Shown piece after piece: positions 27,072-37,870 of a stretch of DNA of 64,000 nt (positions within the stretch are counted from its first letter, which is position 1; each line of letters begins with the position of its first letter). The notes below the pieces were generated by a model. That model made no database searches and had not been told where the DNA came from. It was given only the letters and a program-made list of their open reading frames with translations. Made by a program: the position numbers and the translations under genes. Location of the stretch: the NCBI RefSeq assembly GCF_005502745.1, contig NZ_SCNL01000004.1, forward strand, positions 124,001 through 188,000, in the 5' to 3' direction. Origin of the DNA: Sphingomonas sp. 3P27F8. Lineage in GTDB: Bacteria; Pseudomonadota; Alphaproteobacteria; Sphingomonadales; Sphingomonadaceae.

Positions 27072-28709
27072 TCAGACCTCCACGATCAACACATCGACGA
27101 TCGGCTTTTTGCCCGTCCAGCGCGTCGCGACGCGGCGCACCGCGAGGCGGACATTCTCGCGCAGTCGATCGCGGTTGCCCGTCGCGCCGCGCACAGCCTC
27201 GGCAGCCGCTTCCCCGGCCTCCGCAAGGAAGGGCTCGCGCTCATCCTCGACCGGAACTCCCTGCGCACGAACCTGCGGCGATCCGGCGAGCCGCCCTTCA
27301 CGCGTAACCGCGACAGCGACAGATATCTGGCCATTGACCCCCAGCTTCCGGCGCTCGTTGATCGTGATCCCATCGGCAGGCAGGATCACATCGCCGTCGA
27401 GCACCAGTCGCCCCACCAAGGCGTGACCCAGCTTTTCCGGTGCACCCGGCGCCAGGCGTACGATATCGCCATCGGTCTGCACCAGGGCGCGCGGAATGCC
27501 CTGTGCCAGTCCGAAGCGAGCCTGCTCCATCAGGTGCCGCATTTCGCCATGCACCGGCACGAGCACGTTGGGCCTGATCCAATCATACATCGCCGCCAGT
27601 TCGGGGCGCCCGGGATGGCCCGAGACATGAACATGCGCCTGCTTCTCGGTGACCATCTCCACCCCGCGCCCGGCGAGGATATTCTGGATGCGGCCGATCG
27701 CGACTTCATTGCCGGGGATCTGCTTGGACGAGAAGATCACCGTATCGCCGGCGTCGAGCGAAACGGGATGGGTCCCCTCCGCGATACGCGACAGCGCGGC
27801 ACGCGCCTCCCCCTGACCGCCGGTCGCAACGATCAGGACACGATCGCGCGGCAGCCGCATCGCGGTGTCGACATCAACCGTTTCCGGGAAATCGCGCAGA
27901 TAGCCGCATGTCTTGGCCACTCTGATGATCCGGTCGAGCGAGCGCCCGGTGACGCACAGCTTGCGCCCGGTCTCCTTCGCGACTTCGCCCAGCGTATGGA
28001 GACGCGCGGCGTTCGAAGCGAAGCTCGTCACCAGCACGCGGCTGCGCGCCTTCGCCACCGTTTCCGTCAGCCCGCGCCGCACCGACTCTTCGGAGCCGGA
28101 CGCCTCTGCGTTGAAGACATTGGTGGAATCGCACACCAGCACGTCGATCCCGGCATCGCCGATCGCGCGCAGTTCATCCTCGCCGGCCGGCTTGCCAATC
28201 ACAGGCCGGGGATCCAGCTTCCAGTCGCCGGTATGGAACACGCGGGCGTGCGGAGTGATGATCTCCAGCGCGTTCGCCTCCGGGATTGAATGAGCCAGCG
28301 GCACGAAGCGAATATCGAATGGACCGACCGCGAAGCGCTCGCGCGGCTGGATGACGCGAAGATCGACGCTGCCTGCGATCCGCTCCTCCTCCAGCTTGCC
28401 GTGGATCAGCCCGGCGGTAAAAGGCGTCGCATACAGCGGCACGCCCAGATCCTGCGCAAGATACGGCAACGCGCCGATATGATCCTCATGCCCGTGGGTG
28501 AGGACGATCCCCGCCAGTTCCCCTTGGCGTTCCTCAATGAAGGAAAGATCCGGCAGCACGAGATCGATGCCAGGATAGCTGTGATCGGCAAACGTCACGC
28601 CCATATCGACCATGAGCCACTTGCCCTTGGTGCCGTAGAGGTTGACGTTCATGCCGATTTCGCCCGAACCGCCGAGCGCGCAGAAAAGAAGTTCGTTACC
28701 GGGAGTCAT
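27072..28709 (-). CDS. rnj: Ribonuclease J
   Basis: This 545-residue metallo-beta-lactamase/beta-CASP ribonuclease has 5'-3' exonuclease and endonuclease activity in RNA maturation and decay. The zinc motif HGHEDHIG is at about residues 74-81, with further ligands in VPLAHSIPE and FHTGDWKLD. The beta-CASP region has SFASNAARL, ATGGQGE, and the HVHVSGHPGRPEL and VPVHGE motifs. The start at 28709, just before the conserved LLFCALGGSGEIGMN, has AGGA upstream. Many alphaproteobacteria carry a single RNase J beside RNase E, placed as here after coaX. Confidence 0.95.
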   Translation of the reverse strand: MTPGNELLFCALGGSGEIGMNVNLYGTKGKWLMVDMGVTFADHSYPGIDLVLPDLSFIEERQGELAGIVLTHGHEDHIGALPYLAQDLGVPLYATPFTAGLIHGKLEEERIAGSVDLRVIQPRERFAVGPFDIRFVPLAHSIPEANALEIITPHARVFHTGDWKLDPRPVIGKPAGEDELRAIGDAGIDVLVCDSTNVFNAEASGSEESVRRGLTETVAKARSRVLVTSFASNAARLHTLGEVAKETGRKLCVTGRSLDRIIRVAKTCGYLRDFPETVDVDTAMRLPRDRVLIVATGGQGEARAALSRIAEGTHPVSLDAGDTVIFSSKQIPGNEVAIGRIQNILAGRGVEMVTEKQAHVHVSGHPGRPELAAMYDWIRPNVLVPVHGEMRHLMEQARFGLAQGIPRALVQTDGDIVRLAPGAPEKLGHALVGRLVLDGDVILPADGITINERRKLGVNGQISVAVAVTREGRLAGSPQVRAQGVPVEDEREPFLAEAGEAAAEAVRGATGNRDRLRENVRLAVRRVATRWTGKKPIVDVLIVEV

Positions 28710-28787
28710 CTTGATCCTAACTGGGTGCCCCAAGCCGCCATGCAGCTGGTCGGGCCGGGCGCGCCGGCTTTCATAGGGGCGCATCGT

Positions 28788-29570
28788 TCACTGATTATGG
28801 GCGCGTTCCCACATGATCGCCAGCCCCTGAATGGTGAGATCCGGCTCGATCGCATCAAACGCTTCGGTATGCTGTTCGAACAGGGTGGCGAGCCCCCCCG
28901 TGGCGATCACCTTCACGGGCCGCCCCACCTCCGCCTTCATCCGCGCCACGAGCCCCTCGATCATCGAGATGTAGCCCCAATAGATGCCGATGTTCATCTG
29001 ATCGACTGTATTGCGACCGATCACACCGACATCGTCGCGCGGCGCCTCGATCGCGATGCGGGGCAACTTGGCGGCGGCGTTGAACAGGGCGTCCAGCGAC
29101 AGGTTGATGCCCGGCGCGATTATTCCGCCCTTGTACGCGCCGGTATAGTCCGAATAGTCGAAAGTAGTAGCGGTACCGAAATCGATGACGATCAGGTCAC
29201 CCTGATGCAATGCATGGGCCGCGATCGTATTCACCGCGCGATCCGCACCCAGCGACTGGGGTTCGTCAACGTCGATCGCGATACCCCATTCTACCGGGGG
29301 ACGGCCGGCGATCATCGCCTCACGCCCGAAATACTTTGTCGACAGCACCTGAAGGTTATGAAGCGCGCGCGGAACCACAGTGGAGATGATGACCGCGTCG
29401 ATCACCTTGCGGTCATAACCCTCAAGCATCAGCAACTGATTGAGCCATACAGCATATTCGTCTGCCGTTCGGCGGGCATCGGTGGCGATCCGCCAGCGAG
29501 CTCTGATCGCGCGATCCTCGACCAGGGCGAACACGACATTGGTGTTCCCGGCATCGATCGCGAGCAGCAT
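28788..29570 (-). CDS. coaX: Type III pantothenate kinase
   Basis: This 260-residue enzyme phosphorylates pantothenate, the first step in CoA synthesis. The ATP phosphate-binding loop [11 protein letters not shown] is at residues 6-16. [15 protein letters not shown] and [12 protein letters not shown] carry the substrate-binding and catalytic Asp residues, and [13 protein letters not shown] is conserved. The ATG at 29570 follows AAAGGAAAGAGG. It lies 11 bases after birA in the nuo-linked operon. Confidence 0.95.
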   Translation of the reverse strand: MLLAIDAGNTNVVFALVEDRAIRARWRIATDARRTADEYAVWLNQLLMLEGYDRKVIDAVIISTVVPRALHNLQVLSTKYFGREAMIAGRPPVEWGIAIDVDEPQSLGADRAVNTIAAHALHQGDLIVIDFGTATTFDYSDYTGAYKGGIIAPGINLSLDALFNAAAKLPRIAIEAPRDDVGVIGRNTVDQMNIGIYWGYISMIEGLVARMKAEVGRPVKVIATGGLATLFEQHTEAFDAIEPDLTIQGLAIMWERAHNQ

Positions 29571-29581
29571 CCTCTTTCCTT

Positions 29582-30286
29582 TCAAACCAGAAACACGTCG
29601 CCGGCGTGGATGACACGGGTCGAGCCATCCGCCAAGCGCAGGACGAGCGCGCCGTCGCTTGCCATGGTCTCGAACGTGCCATCCATGGCAGAACCATCTG
29701 CCAGCCGCGCGATCAGCGGCGTGCCGGTCGCGTGCGCGCGTTCCAGCCACCGCGTGACAACCGGCGCCAGCCCCTGCGCGCGCCAGATGCCGAGCCACGC
29801 GGCAAACATCCCCGTCAGACGCTCCAGCAGTGCCATCGGCGTGATCGCCACCCCCTCTGCCGCAAGACTGGTGGCGGCGCGGTCGGCAAGATCGGGATGG
29901 TGCGCGACATTCACACCGATCCCCACCACCACATTATCGCCCATCCGCTCCAGCAGAATACCGGAAAGCTTCGCACCGGAAACGAGCAGGTCGTTCGGCC
30001 ATTTTAGCATGGTGACACGTGGCGCAAGCCGCGCAATCACCTCTTCCAGTGCCACGGCCGCGACCAAAGCCAGCGAGGCGGCCGCAGGATCGCCGGGGCG
30101 AAGCCTGACCAGCGAGGACGCGTAAAGATTGCCAACCGGGGATTCCCATGACCGCCCCTGACGCCCGCGGCCGGCGAGTTGCCGCTCTGCACGAAGCCAA
30201 AGGCCCTCCTCAGCCCCGTTCGCGGCGAGATCGAGGAGGTCGGTGTTGGTGGACCCCGTTTCAGAAACGGTAATGATATGCGTCAG
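29582..30286 (-). CDS. birA: Biotin--[acetyl-CoA-carboxylase] ligase with a probable CTG start
   Basis: This 234-residue monofunctional biotin protein ligase attaches biotin to carrier proteins. The catalytic core is clear: [11 protein letters not shown] near the N-terminus, [10 protein letters not shown] (biotinyl-AMP loop), LKWPNDLLV, and VGIGVNV. There is no N-terminal DNA-binding domain, so it is not a repressor. No ATG, GTG or TTG stands before the essential N-terminal strand. The best start is CTG at 30286, overlapping the nuoN stop as CTGA and preceded by GAAGG with 7-base spacing. A later conventional start would remove the active-site loop. Confidence 0.85.
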   Translation of the reverse strand: MTHIITVSETGSTNTDLLDLAANGAEEGLWLRAERQLAGRGRQGRSWESPVGNLYASSLVRLRPGDPAAASLALVAAVALEEVIARLAPRVTMLKWPNDLLVSGAKLSGILLERMGDNVVVGIGVNVAHHPDLADRAATSLAAEGVAITPMALLERLTGMFAAWLGIWRAQGLAPVVTRWLERAHATGTPLIARLADGSAMDGTFETMASDGALVLRLADGSTRVIHAGDVFLV

Positions 30287-31743
30287 AACAGCGCCTTCGC
30301 CGCCGCCGTCGTCCAGCCGCCGAGTAGCGGGATGGCGAGATACCCGAGCGGCGATACCAGCGCGGCCGTTAGCGCGATTAGCCCGCCCTCCAATCTGTCG
30401 CCGGGGCCGAACTCACCGACGGGCTCGTCGAAATACATCGTCTTGACGACGCGCAGATAATAATAAGCGCCGATCACGCTCATCGCGATGCCGACCACAG
30501 CCAACGGGAACAGGCCAGCGGCCACCGCCGCGTAGAATACCGCGAACTTCGCGTAGAAGCCGAATAGCGGCGGAATGCCCGCCAGGCTAAACATGAACAC
30601 GGCGAGCGCAAACGCGAGGCCAGGCCGTGTTCGTGACAGACCAGCCAGCGATGCGATCGTCTCGACCGGCTGGCCGTCCGCATCCCGCATCTGGAGCACG
30701 ACGAGGAAGGAGCCGAGCGTCATGACGATATAGATCGCCATGTAGGTAAGCACGGCGGAAACGCCTTCGGGCGTACCGGCGGCCAGGCCGACAAGCGCGA
30801 AACCGACGTTGTTGATCGAGGAGTACGCCAGCAGCCGCTTGATGTTCTTCTGTCCGATCGCCGCTACCGCCCCGAGCAGGATCGAGAGAAGCGCGGCGAC
30901 GATCACGATCTGGCGCCACTGCGTATCCGCGGGGCCCATCGCCTCCACCGCAACGCGCACGGCAAGGCTCATGCCGGCCACTTTCGGTGCGGAGGCGAAG
31001 AAAGCCGTAACCGGCGTTGGCGCGCCCTCATACACGTCGGGCGTCCACATGTGGAACGGCACCGCGGATATCTTGAAGGCCAGACCCGAGAATACAAATA
31101 CCAACCCGAACAGCAGCCCCAATGACTTGCCGCTGCCGGTGAGCGGCGCAGCCGCATATGCGCCCGCAATCTCATCGAACAGGGTCGATCCGGTGAAGCC
31201 GTAGACCAGGCTGATGCCATACAATAGAATGCCGCTCGCCAGCGCGCCGAGCACGAAATACTTGAGCCCAGCTTCGGCCGATCGTGCATCGCGCCGCATG
31301 AAACTGGCCAGAACATAAGCCGCCAGGCTCTGCAATTCGAGGCCGACGTACAGGGTAAGCATATCCGCGGCGGATACCATGATACCCATCCCGACCGCCG
31401 AAAGCAGGATCAGCACCGGATATTCTGGCCGCAAGTCGTCCCCGACCGTCCTCTGGAAGAAGCCCGGCGCAAGCAGGATCGCGACAGCGGCCGCCACGTA
31501 GATCAGCGCCTTGGAGAAGGCCGCGAAAGCATCAGCGCGATACATGCCGTCGAACGCGCTGCCCCCCGCCGAGGCGGGCCCGACCAGCGCAATGCCCGCG
31601 CCTGCGAGCACCGCCACCGCGGTCCACGAGATCGCGCGCGTCGCGTTCGGACCTGTCCAGGCGGCGACCATCATCAGCGCGAGGGCGCCCAGCGACAGCA
31701 CCACCTCCGGCAATGTCATCGAGAGTTGAGCGGCGTAATTCAT
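30283..31743 (-). CDS. nuoN: NADH-quinone oxidoreductase subunit N
   Basis: This is a 486-residue antiporter-like membrane subunit of complex I with about 14 helices. The proton-channel residues lie in conserved segments such as DMLTLYVGLELQSLAAYVL (key Glu in helix 5), KYFVLGALASGILLYG (Lys in helix 7) and AIGQKNIKRLLAYSSINNVG (Lys/His-type region). It is the last nuo gene. Its start overlaps the nuoM stop (TGATG) and its stop overlaps the birA start. Confidence 0.96.
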   Translation of the reverse strand: MNYAAQLSMTLPEVVLSLGALALMMVAAWTGPNATRAISWTAVAVLAGAGIALVGPASAGGSAFDGMYRADAFAAFSKALIYVAAAVAILLAPGFFQRTVGDDLRPEYPVLILLSAVGMGIMVSAADMLTLYVGLELQSLAAYVLASFMRRDARSAEAGLKYFVLGALASGILLYGISLVYGFTGSTLFDEIAGAYAAAPLTGSGKSLGLLFGLVFVFSGLAFKISAVPFHMWTPDVYEGAPTPVTAFFASAPKVAGMSLAVRVAVEAMGPADTQWRQIVIVAALLSILLGAVAAIGQKNIKRLLAYSSINNVGFALVGLAAGTPEGVSAVLTYMAIYIVMTLGSFLVVLQMRDADGQPVETIASLAGLSRTRPGLAFALAVFMFSLAGIPPLFGFYAKFAVFYAAVAAGLFPLAVVGIAMSVIGAYYYLRVVKTMYFDEPVGEFGPGDRLEGGLIALTAALVSPLGYLAIPLLGGWTTAAAKALF

Positions 31744-33284
31744 CAGTGCGCCTCCCCACGCGCGGCGGATTCGGCATGAGCGGCGGGAATTGCAACCTTC
31801 CCCCTGGTCGGCAGTGAGTCACCGGCGGGCCTAGCACGATCGATCCGCGCAAGCAGGGCCTGCGTGTCCTTGCGCATCGGCGCGAGGAAGCTTTCCGGAT
31901 AGACGCCCATCCACATCACCACCGCCGCTATTGGCGCCAGCAACCACAGCTCGCGCTTCGACAGATCCGGCATGGCGCGCACATCATCAGACTTGATCTC
32001 GCCAAACACTACGCGGCGATAGAGATAGAGCATGTAGGCAGCGCCCAGAATGATGCCGGTGGTGCAGAGCAGCGTGATCGTGGTGGATACCTGATAGGTG
32101 CCCATAAGGCTGAGCAACTCGCCGACGAAGTTCGAAGTGCCCGGCAAACCGATCGACGCCATGGTGAACAGCAGGAACAGTACCGCATACCGCGGCATGT
32201 TGATCGCAAGCCCACCGTAGCGGGAGATCTCTCGCGTATGCAGCCGATCGTAGATCACGCCGACGCAGAGGAAGAGCGCGCCGGAAACCAGGCCGTGGCC
32301 CAGCATCACCATCATGGCGCCTTCGATGCCCTGCGCGTTGAACGCGAACAGACCGATCGTGACGATCGCCATATGCGCCACCGACGAATAGGCGATCAGC
32401 TTCTTCATGTCCGACTGCACCAGCGCCACCAGGCTCGTGTAGATCACCGCCACCGCGGACAATCCGAAAACAAGCCAGACGAGCTGCGCCGATGCCTCCG
32501 GAAACATCGGCAGGGAGAAACGCAAAAAGCCGTATCCGCCGAGCTTCAATAGCACACCGGCCAGGATCACCGACCCGGCGGTGGGCGCCTGAACGTGCGC
32601 ATCGGGCAACCAGGTGTGAACGGGCCACATCGGCATTTTCACCGCAAAGGATGCGAAGAAGGCCAGCCACAACCAGGTCTGTATATGCGGCGGGAAATCA
32701 TATGCCATCAGCGCCGGGATCGAAGTCGTGCCCGCGGTGATGCTCATGTAGAGCATCGCGATGAACATCACGACCGAGCCAAGCAGCGTATACAGAAAGA
32801 ACTTGTACGACGCGTAGATCCGGTTCGCGCCCCCCCAGATCCCGATGATCAGATACATCGGGATCAGGCCCGCCTCGAAGAAGATGTAGAACAGGAACAG
32901 ATCCTGCGCCGCGAAAGTGCCGATCATCAGCACTTCGGTGAACAGGAACAGGCTCATATATTCCGGGACGCGCTTTTCGATCGCCTCCCACGACGCTCCG
33001 ATGCAGATCGGCATCAGAAAAACCGAAAGTTCGATCAGCAGCAGCGCGAAGCCGTCGATACCAAGCGACCAGCCAAACCGGCCGAACACCTGCGCATGCT
33101 CGACAAACTGCCACTGCGCCCCACCGACATCAAAGTTCAGCCAAAGCAGCACGCCCAGTGCGAGATTGACGAGCGTTGCCCCCAGCGCAAGCAGACGCGC
33201 CTGCGGTGCGGACAGGAACAGGCACGCGACCGCCGCCAGCGCGGGCACCAGCAGCATAACGGAGAGGATTGGAAAGCCGTTCAT
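31743..33284 (-). CDS. nuoM: NADH-quinone oxidoreductase subunit M
   Basis: This is a 513-residue antiporter-like membrane subunit of complex I. Conserved helices include FYIFFEAGLIPMYLIIGIWGG (channel Glu), KMPMWPVHTWLPDAHVQAPT and SDMKKLIAYSSVAHM. The ATG at 33284 is preceded by GAGGTGGGG; a TTG further upstream is less likely. It begins 10 bases after the nuoL stop. Confidence 0.96.
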   Translation of the reverse strand: MNGFPILSVMLLVPALAAVACLFLSAPQARLLALGATLVNLALGVLLWLNFDVGGAQWQFVEHAQVFGRFGWSLGIDGFALLLIELSVFLMPICIGASWEAIEKRVPEYMSLFLFTEVLMIGTFAAQDLFLFYIFFEAGLIPMYLIIGIWGGANRIYASYKFFLYTLLGSVVMFIAMLYMSITAGTTSIPALMAYDFPPHIQTWLWLAFFASFAVKMPMWPVHTWLPDAHVQAPTAGSVILAGVLLKLGGYGFLRFSLPMFPEASAQLVWLVFGLSAVAVIYTSLVALVQSDMKKLIAYSSVAHMAIVTIGLFAFNAQGIEGAMMVMLGHGLVSGALFLCVGVIYDRLHTREISRYGGLAINMPRYAVLFLLFTMASIGLPGTSNFVGELLSLMGTYQVSTTITLLCTTGIILGAAYMLYLYRRVVFGEIKSDDVRAMPDLSKRELWLLAPIAAVVMWMGVYPESFLAPMRKDTQALLARIDRARPAGDSLPTRGKVAIPAAHAESAARGEAH

Positions 33285-33294
33285 CTGCCCCACC

Positions 33295-35328
33295 TCAACC
33301 CGCAACGACCCAGGTGACCGCGGCGGTAAGCCCGATCAGCATGACGAACGCATAAGTATACAAATACCCTGTCTGAACACGGGAGGCGACGCGACTTCCT
33401 ATCTGAACCACCCATGCCGAGCCATTCGGCCCGAAGCGATCGATCGTTCCCTCATCGCCCTTGTGCCACAGCAGGCGGCCGATGGCGAAAGCGGGGCGGA
33501 CGAAAAGCAGATTGTACAGCTCGTCGAAATACCATTTGTGATAGATGAAATCGTACAGCACCTCGAACGTGGCGGTGAAGCGCGCCGGGATGTCCGTGCG
33601 GACGATGTACGCCAGGAGCGCGCCCGAGAAGCCGAGCAGCATCACAACCGTGGCCGCCAGCTTCACCCAGATTGGCACGCCATGCATCGCGTGCATCAGA
33701 TGCTCGTTGAACGCGATCGCGCCGCGCCAGAAATGCTCGCCAGCCGTCGGCTCGATGAACCAGCCGTGGAACACGAAGCCCGCCGCCACCGCGCCCATCG
33801 ACAGCACGATCAGCGGGATAAGCATGTTGAGGGGGCTTTCATGCGGGTGATAGCCGGCCGTGCCGTCGCCGTCGCTGTGGACATGCGCATCGTGGTGGGC
33901 ATGATTGTGGCCATGCCCGTGCCCGTGCGCATCATGCACCGCGTGCTGGATATGCTCCGACTGCGCCCAGCGCGGCTTGCCCCAGAAGGTCAGGAACATC
34001 AGCCGCCACGAATAGAAACTGGTCAGCAGCGCCGCGAAGATTCCAGTCCAGAATGCACCCGGCTGGCCGGCCGCCCAGGCAGCTTCAAGGATACCGTCCT
34101 TGGAATGATAGCCGGCGAACCCGCCTACGCCGTAGATACCGACCCCGGTTATCGCCAGCGTACCCAGCAGCATCGCCAAGAAAGTAACCGGAATGTGCCT
34201 GCGCAGCCCACCGTAATAGCGCATGTCCTGCTCATGGTGCATCGCGTGGATCACCGAGCCAGCGCCGAGGAACAGCAGCGCCTTGAAGAAAGCATGCGTG
34301 AACAGGTGAAACATCGCCGCACCGTAGGCGCCGACGCCAGCCGCGAAGAACATGTAGCCGAGCTGAGAGCAGGTCGAGTAAGCGATGACGCGCTTGATGT
34401 CGGTCTGCGTCGTGCCGATCGTCGCAGCGAAGATACAGGTCGCGGCTCCAACAGCGGTGACCACATGCAGCGCAGTCTGCGACGTTTCGAACATCGGCGA
34501 CAGGCGGCAAACCATGAACACGCCCGCCGTCACCATCGTTGCGGCATGGATCAGCGCGGAGACCGGCGTCGGGCCTTCCATCGCGTCCGGCAGCCAGGTG
34601 TGCAGGCCGAGCTGCGCCGACTTGCCCATCGCACCAACGAACAGCAACAGGCAGAGCACTGTCATCGTATCGAAGCGGTGCCCCAGAAAGCCGATCGTCG
34701 AACCGGCCATGCCAGGCGCGGCGTGGAGAATTTCCGGGATCGAGACGGTGTTGAACACCAGATAGGTGCCAAAGATACCGAGCATGAAACCCAGATCGCC
34801 CACCCTGTTCACGACAAACGCCTTGATCGCCGCGGCATTGGCGCTGGGCTTCTTGAACCAGAAGCCGATAAGCAGGTAGCTGGCGAGACCTACGCCTTCC
34901 CAGCCGAAGAACATCTGGATCAGATTGTCCGCGGTCACGAGCATGAGCATCGCGAAGGTGAACAGCGAGAGATAAGCGAAAAAGCGCGGCTGATCCGGGT
35001 CATCCGCCATATAGCCCCAGCTATACAGGTGGACGAGTGCCGACACGGTTGTGATGACGACCAGCATCACCGCCGTCAGCGCGTCCACGCGCAGCGCCCA
35101 GCTCGCATCGAACGAACCGGAAGTAATGAAGTGCAACACCGGGGTGACGCTCGCGCTCAGGCCGCCGGTCATGAAGCCGATGAAAATCGGCCAAGACAAA
35201 GCGCACGAGGCAAAAAGCGCGCCCGTCGTCAGCGATTTGGCGACGGTGTTGCCGAGCGCACGGTTGCCCAGCCCGGCAATCGCCGCCGCCAGCAGCGGCA
35301 GGAAAACGATGAAGAGGATCGAAGTCAC
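33295..35328 (-). CDS. nuoL: NADH-quinone oxidoreductase subunit L, with a His-rich loop
   Basis: This 677-residue distal proton-pumping subunit of complex I has about 16 helices and the long lateral helix at the C-terminus. Conserved parts are [44 protein letters not shown] split over the helix 7-8 region, and [16 protein letters not shown]. Between two late helices (about residues 457-497) is an exposed loop with some fifteen histidines mixed with Asp and Gly. Translation starts with GTG three bases after the nuoK stop. Confidence 0.96.
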   Translation of the reverse strand: MTSILFIVFLPLLAAAIAGLGNRALGNTVAKSLTTGALFASCALSWPIFIGFMTGGLSASVTPVLHFITSGSFDASWALRVDALTAVMLVVITTVSALVHLYSWGYMADDPDQPRFFAYLSLFTFAMLMLVTADNLIQMFFGWEGVGLASYLLIGFWFKKPSANAAAIKAFVVNRVGDLGFMLGIFGTYLVFNTVSIPEILHAAPGMAGSTIGFLGHRFDTMTVLCLLLFVGAMGKSAQLGLHTWLPDAMEGPTPVSALIHAATMVTAGVFMVCRLSPMFETSQTALHVVTAVGAATCIFAATIGTTQTDIKRVIAYSTCSQLGYMFFAAGVGAYGAAMFHLFTHAFFKALLFLGAGSVIHAMHHEQDMRYYGGLRRHIPVTFLAMLLGTLAITGVGIYGVGGFAGYHSKDGILEAAWAAGQPGAFWTGIFAALLTSFYSWRLMFLTFWGKPRWAQSEHIQHAVHDAHGHGHGHNHAHHDAHVHSDGDGTAGYHPHESPLNMLIPLIVLSMGAVAAGFVFHGWFIEPTAGEHFWRGAIAFNEHLMHAMHGVPIWVKLAATVVMLLGFSGALLAYIVRTDIPARFTATFEVLYDFIYHKWYFDELYNLLFVRPAFAIGRLLWHKGDEGTIDRFGPNGSAWVVQIGSRVASRVQTGYLYTYAFVMLIGLTAAVTWVVAG

Positions 35329-35331
35329 GCT

Positions 35332-35646
35332 TTATCCCTTCATCCGGCTGGGATCATCGACCGAGATCGACCCGCGGCCGCGGAAGAAGATGACGAGGAT
35401 CGCCAGACCGATCGCGGCTTCGCCAGCAGCGACGGTCAGCACGAACATCGCGAACACCTGCCCGACAAGATCGTGCAACGCTGCAGAAAAAGCCACGAGA
35501 TTGATGTTCACCGCGAGCAGTATCAGCTCGATCGCCATCAGGATGACGATGATGTTCTTGCGGTTGAGAAAAATGCCCAGCACGCCCATCGTGAAAAGGA
35601 TAGCCGCCACGACAAGATAGTGGATGAGGCCGATAGAGCCGCTCAC
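35332..35646 (-). CDS. nuoK: NADH-quinone oxidoreductase subunit K
   Basis: This 104-residue, three-helix membrane subunit of complex I carries the two buried glutamates of the proton path: one in [16 protein letters not shown] (helix 2) and one in [16 protein letters not shown] (helix 3). The GTG start at 35646 overlaps the nuoJ stop (GTGA). Confidence 0.96.
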   Translation of the reverse strand: MSGSIGLIHYLVVAAILFTMGVLGIFLNRKNIIVILMAIELILLAVNINLVAFSAALHDLVGQVFAMFVLTVAAGEAAIGLAILVIFFRGRGSISVDDPSRMKG

Positions 35647-36257
35647 AATTGCACCCCCCGCCCCACGTCGGGCCGAACATTACGCGTCGCTTCGTCTGGC
35701 CGTCGCGCGATCTGGCGCGCGACATTCTGCACCCTCACGCCCTTGCGCTCGCGATGGGTCAGCACGATCGCACCGATCATCGCTACCAACAGCACCAGGC
35801 CGGCGCCCTCGAACACGAACAGATAGCGCGTGTACAGCAGATTGCCGATTGCCTGGATGTTGGGGATCGTCGATCCCTCCACCGGCGCAGCGCGGCGTGC
35901 GAGATCGATCCCCCCGGCGCTCCACGCGCCGATGCCGATCAGTATCTCGCAAACCAGCGCCACCGCGAGCGCCAGCCCGATCGCCGCATAACGGACGAAC
36001 CCGGCGCGCAGCTCGGTGAAATCGATATCGAGCATCATCACGACGAACAGGAACAGCACCGCGACCGCGCCGACATAGACGATGACGAGCAGCATCGCGA
36101 TAAACTCGGCGCCGACCAGCACCATCAGCCCCGCCGCGTTGAAGAACGCGAGGATCAGCCAGAGCACCGAATGGACCGGGTTGCGCGACGAGATCGTCAT
36201 CGCGCCCGAAAGCAGCACGACGATCGCAAAAAGATAGAAGGCGAAGGCCTGTATCAC
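35643..36257 (-). CDS. nuoJ: NADH-quinone oxidoreductase subunit J
   Basis: This is a 204-residue membrane subunit of complex I with five helices. The conserved helix 3 containing [20 protein letters not shown], which carries the pi-bulge linked to coupling, is present. The C-terminal 30 residues are hydrophilic and basic. The gene starts with GTG, 48 bases after nuoI, the widest gap within the nuo cluster; no terminator is seen there. Confidence 0.95.
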   Translation of the reverse strand: MIQAFAFYLFAIVVLLSGAMTISSRNPVHSVLWLILAFFNAAGLMVLVGAEFIAMLLVIVYVGAVAVLFLFVVMMLDIDFTELRAGFVRYAAIGLALAVALVCEILIGIGAWSAGGIDLARRAAPVEGSTIPNIQAIGNLLYTRYLFVFEGAGLVLLVAMIGAIVLTHRERKGVRVQNVARQIARRPDEATRNVRPDVGRGVQL

Positions 36258-36305
36258 CGGCCGTTCTCCGTCAGAATCATGAAAGCCCCCGAATGCACTG
36301 CGCGC

Positions 36306-36791
36306 CTACCTGTATGCCGCATCGGCGGCAAGATTGGCCGCGATCGCGCGCTCCCAACGGTCACCGTTGTCGAGCAGCTTGGCCTTGTCGTAGATCAGTT
36401 CCTCGCGCGTCTCGGTCGCGAACTCATAGTTCGGCCCCTCGACGATCGCGTCGACCGGGCACGCCTCCTGGCAGAGGCCGCAATAGATGCACTTCGTCAT
36501 ATCGATGTCGTAGCGCGTGGTGCGGCGGCTGCCGTCGTCGCGCGGCTCGGCCTCGATGGTGATCGCCTGCGCGGGGCAGACCGCCTCGCACAATTTGCAC
36601 GCGATGCAACGCTCCTCGCCGTTCGGATAGCGGCGCAGCGCATGTTCGCCACGGAAGCGCGGGGAAACCGGATTGCGCTCGAACGGATAGTTGATCGTGG
36701 CCTTCGCCTTGAAAAAATACCTCAAGGTCAAGGCGTGCGCCTTCACGAACTCCCAGAGCGTGAAGGCCTTGATCGTCGACGCGATACCCAT
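36306..36791 (-). CDS. nuoI: NADH-quinone oxidoreductase subunit I (iron-sulfur)
   Basis: This 161-residue ferredoxin-like subunit links the peripheral arm to the membrane arm of complex I. Two classic [4Fe-4S] motifs, [12 protein letters not shown] and [12 protein letters not shown], hold clusters N6a and N6b. An N-terminal amphipathic helix ([21 protein letters not shown]) lies on the membrane. The start at 36791 is two bases after the nuoH stop. Confidence 0.96.
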   Translation of the reverse strand: MGIASTIKAFTLWEFVKAHALTLRYFFKAKATINYPFERNPVSPRFRGEHALRRYPNGEERCIACKLCEAVCPAQAITIEAEPRDDGSRRTTRYDIDMTKCIYCGLCQEACPVDAIVEGPNYEFATETREELIYDKAKLLDNGDRWERAIAANLAADAAYR

Positions 36792-36793
36792 CG

Positions 36794-37870
36794 TCAAAAC
36801 CCTACCCGCTGCCACATCAGGACACCGGAAACGAGGAACACCCAGAACAGCGAAACCGGCAGGAAAACCTTCCAGCCCAGCCGCATCAGCTGGTCGTAGC
36901 GATAGCGCGGAACCGTCGCCTTCACCCAGCTGAACACGAAGAAGAAGAACAGGATCTTGGCGAACAACCAGATGATCCCCGGCACGGCATATAGCGGCGC
37001 CCAATCCAGCGGCGGCAGATACCCGCCCCAGAACAGGGTGGCGTTCAGCGTGCACATCAGGATCACGTTGGCATATTCACCGAGCCAATAGAGCGCGAAG
37101 CTCATCGACGAATATTCGGTCTGATAGCCTGCGACCAGTTCGCTTTCCGCCTCGGTCAGATCGAACGGCGCGCGCTGCGTCTCCGCCAGCGAGGAGATGA
37201 GGAACATCACCGCCATCGGGAACAGCAAGGGATTGAGGAAGAAGCCGTTGATCGGCGTCCCCAATACGCCTCGCTGCGCCTCAACGATGCCGGTCAGGTT
37301 GAACGTACCCGCCCACATCACGATCGAGATCAGGATAAAGCCGATTGCGACTTCGTAGCTAACCATCTGCGCCGCCGCGCGGATCGCCGAGAAGAACGGA
37401 TATTTCGAGTTGGACGACCAGCCGGCCAGGATGATGCCGTATACCCCCAGCGACGACGCTGCGAGCACATAGAGCAATCCGACATTGATATCGGCCAGCA
37501 CCACGCCAACCTGAAACGGCACCACCGCCCACACGATCAGCGCCACCGTGAACGTGATGATCGGCGCCAGAATGAATAGGCCGCGATTGGCCGCCGCCGG
37601 AACGATCGTTTCCTGAAGGAAGACTTTCAACCCGTCCGCGAACGACTGGAGCAGACCGAACGGCCCCACCACGTTCGGGCCACGCCGCAGCGCCATCGCC
37701 GCCCAGATCTTGCGATCGGCGTAGATGATCATCGCCACGGCCAACATCAGCGGAAGCGCGATGACGAGAATTCCGATGATGGTCGCGAGAAACCATGCCC
37801 ACTCGTAGCTCATCGCCACGTGCAATGCCGGGATTCCGAGAAAATTGAAGTTCTGGAAAAACTCGGTCAC
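36794..37870 (-). CDS. nuoH: NADH-quinone oxidoreductase subunit H
   Basis: This 358-residue, eight-helix membrane subunit forms the floor of the quinone cavity of complex I. Landmarks are [60 protein letters not shown] (split by the charged quinone-site loop) and [17 protein letters not shown]. The GTG start at 37870 overlaps the nuoG stop by four bases. Confidence 0.96.
   Translation of the reverse strand: MTEFFQNFNFLGIPALHVAMSYEWAWFLATIIGILVIALPLMLAVAMIIYADRKIWAAMALRRGPNVVGPFGLLQSFADGLKVFLQETIVPAAANRGLFILAPIITFTVALIVWAVVPFQVGVVLADINVGLLYVLAASSLGVYGIILAGWSSNSKYPFFSAIRAAAQMVSYEVAIGFILISIVMWAGTFNLTGIVEAQRGVLGTPINGFFLNPLLFPMAVMFLISSLAETQRAPFDLTEAESELVAGYQTEYSSMSFALYWLGEYANVILMCTLNATLFWGGYLPPLDWAPLYAVPGIIWLFAKILFFFFVFSWVKATVPRYRYDQLMRLGWKVFLPVSLFWVFLVSGVLMWQRVGF

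Noticed and set aside
32917..35826. A 969-codon plus-strand open frame antisense to nuoL and nuoK
   Set aside because: It mirrors the conserved complex I genes in a high-GC region, and its translation is rich in His, Arg, Gln and Asp with no domain or signal. The same holds for long antisense frames over nuoG (38278-40032), nuoD (41851-43380), gltX (17725-19290) and rnj/coaX (28290-30125).
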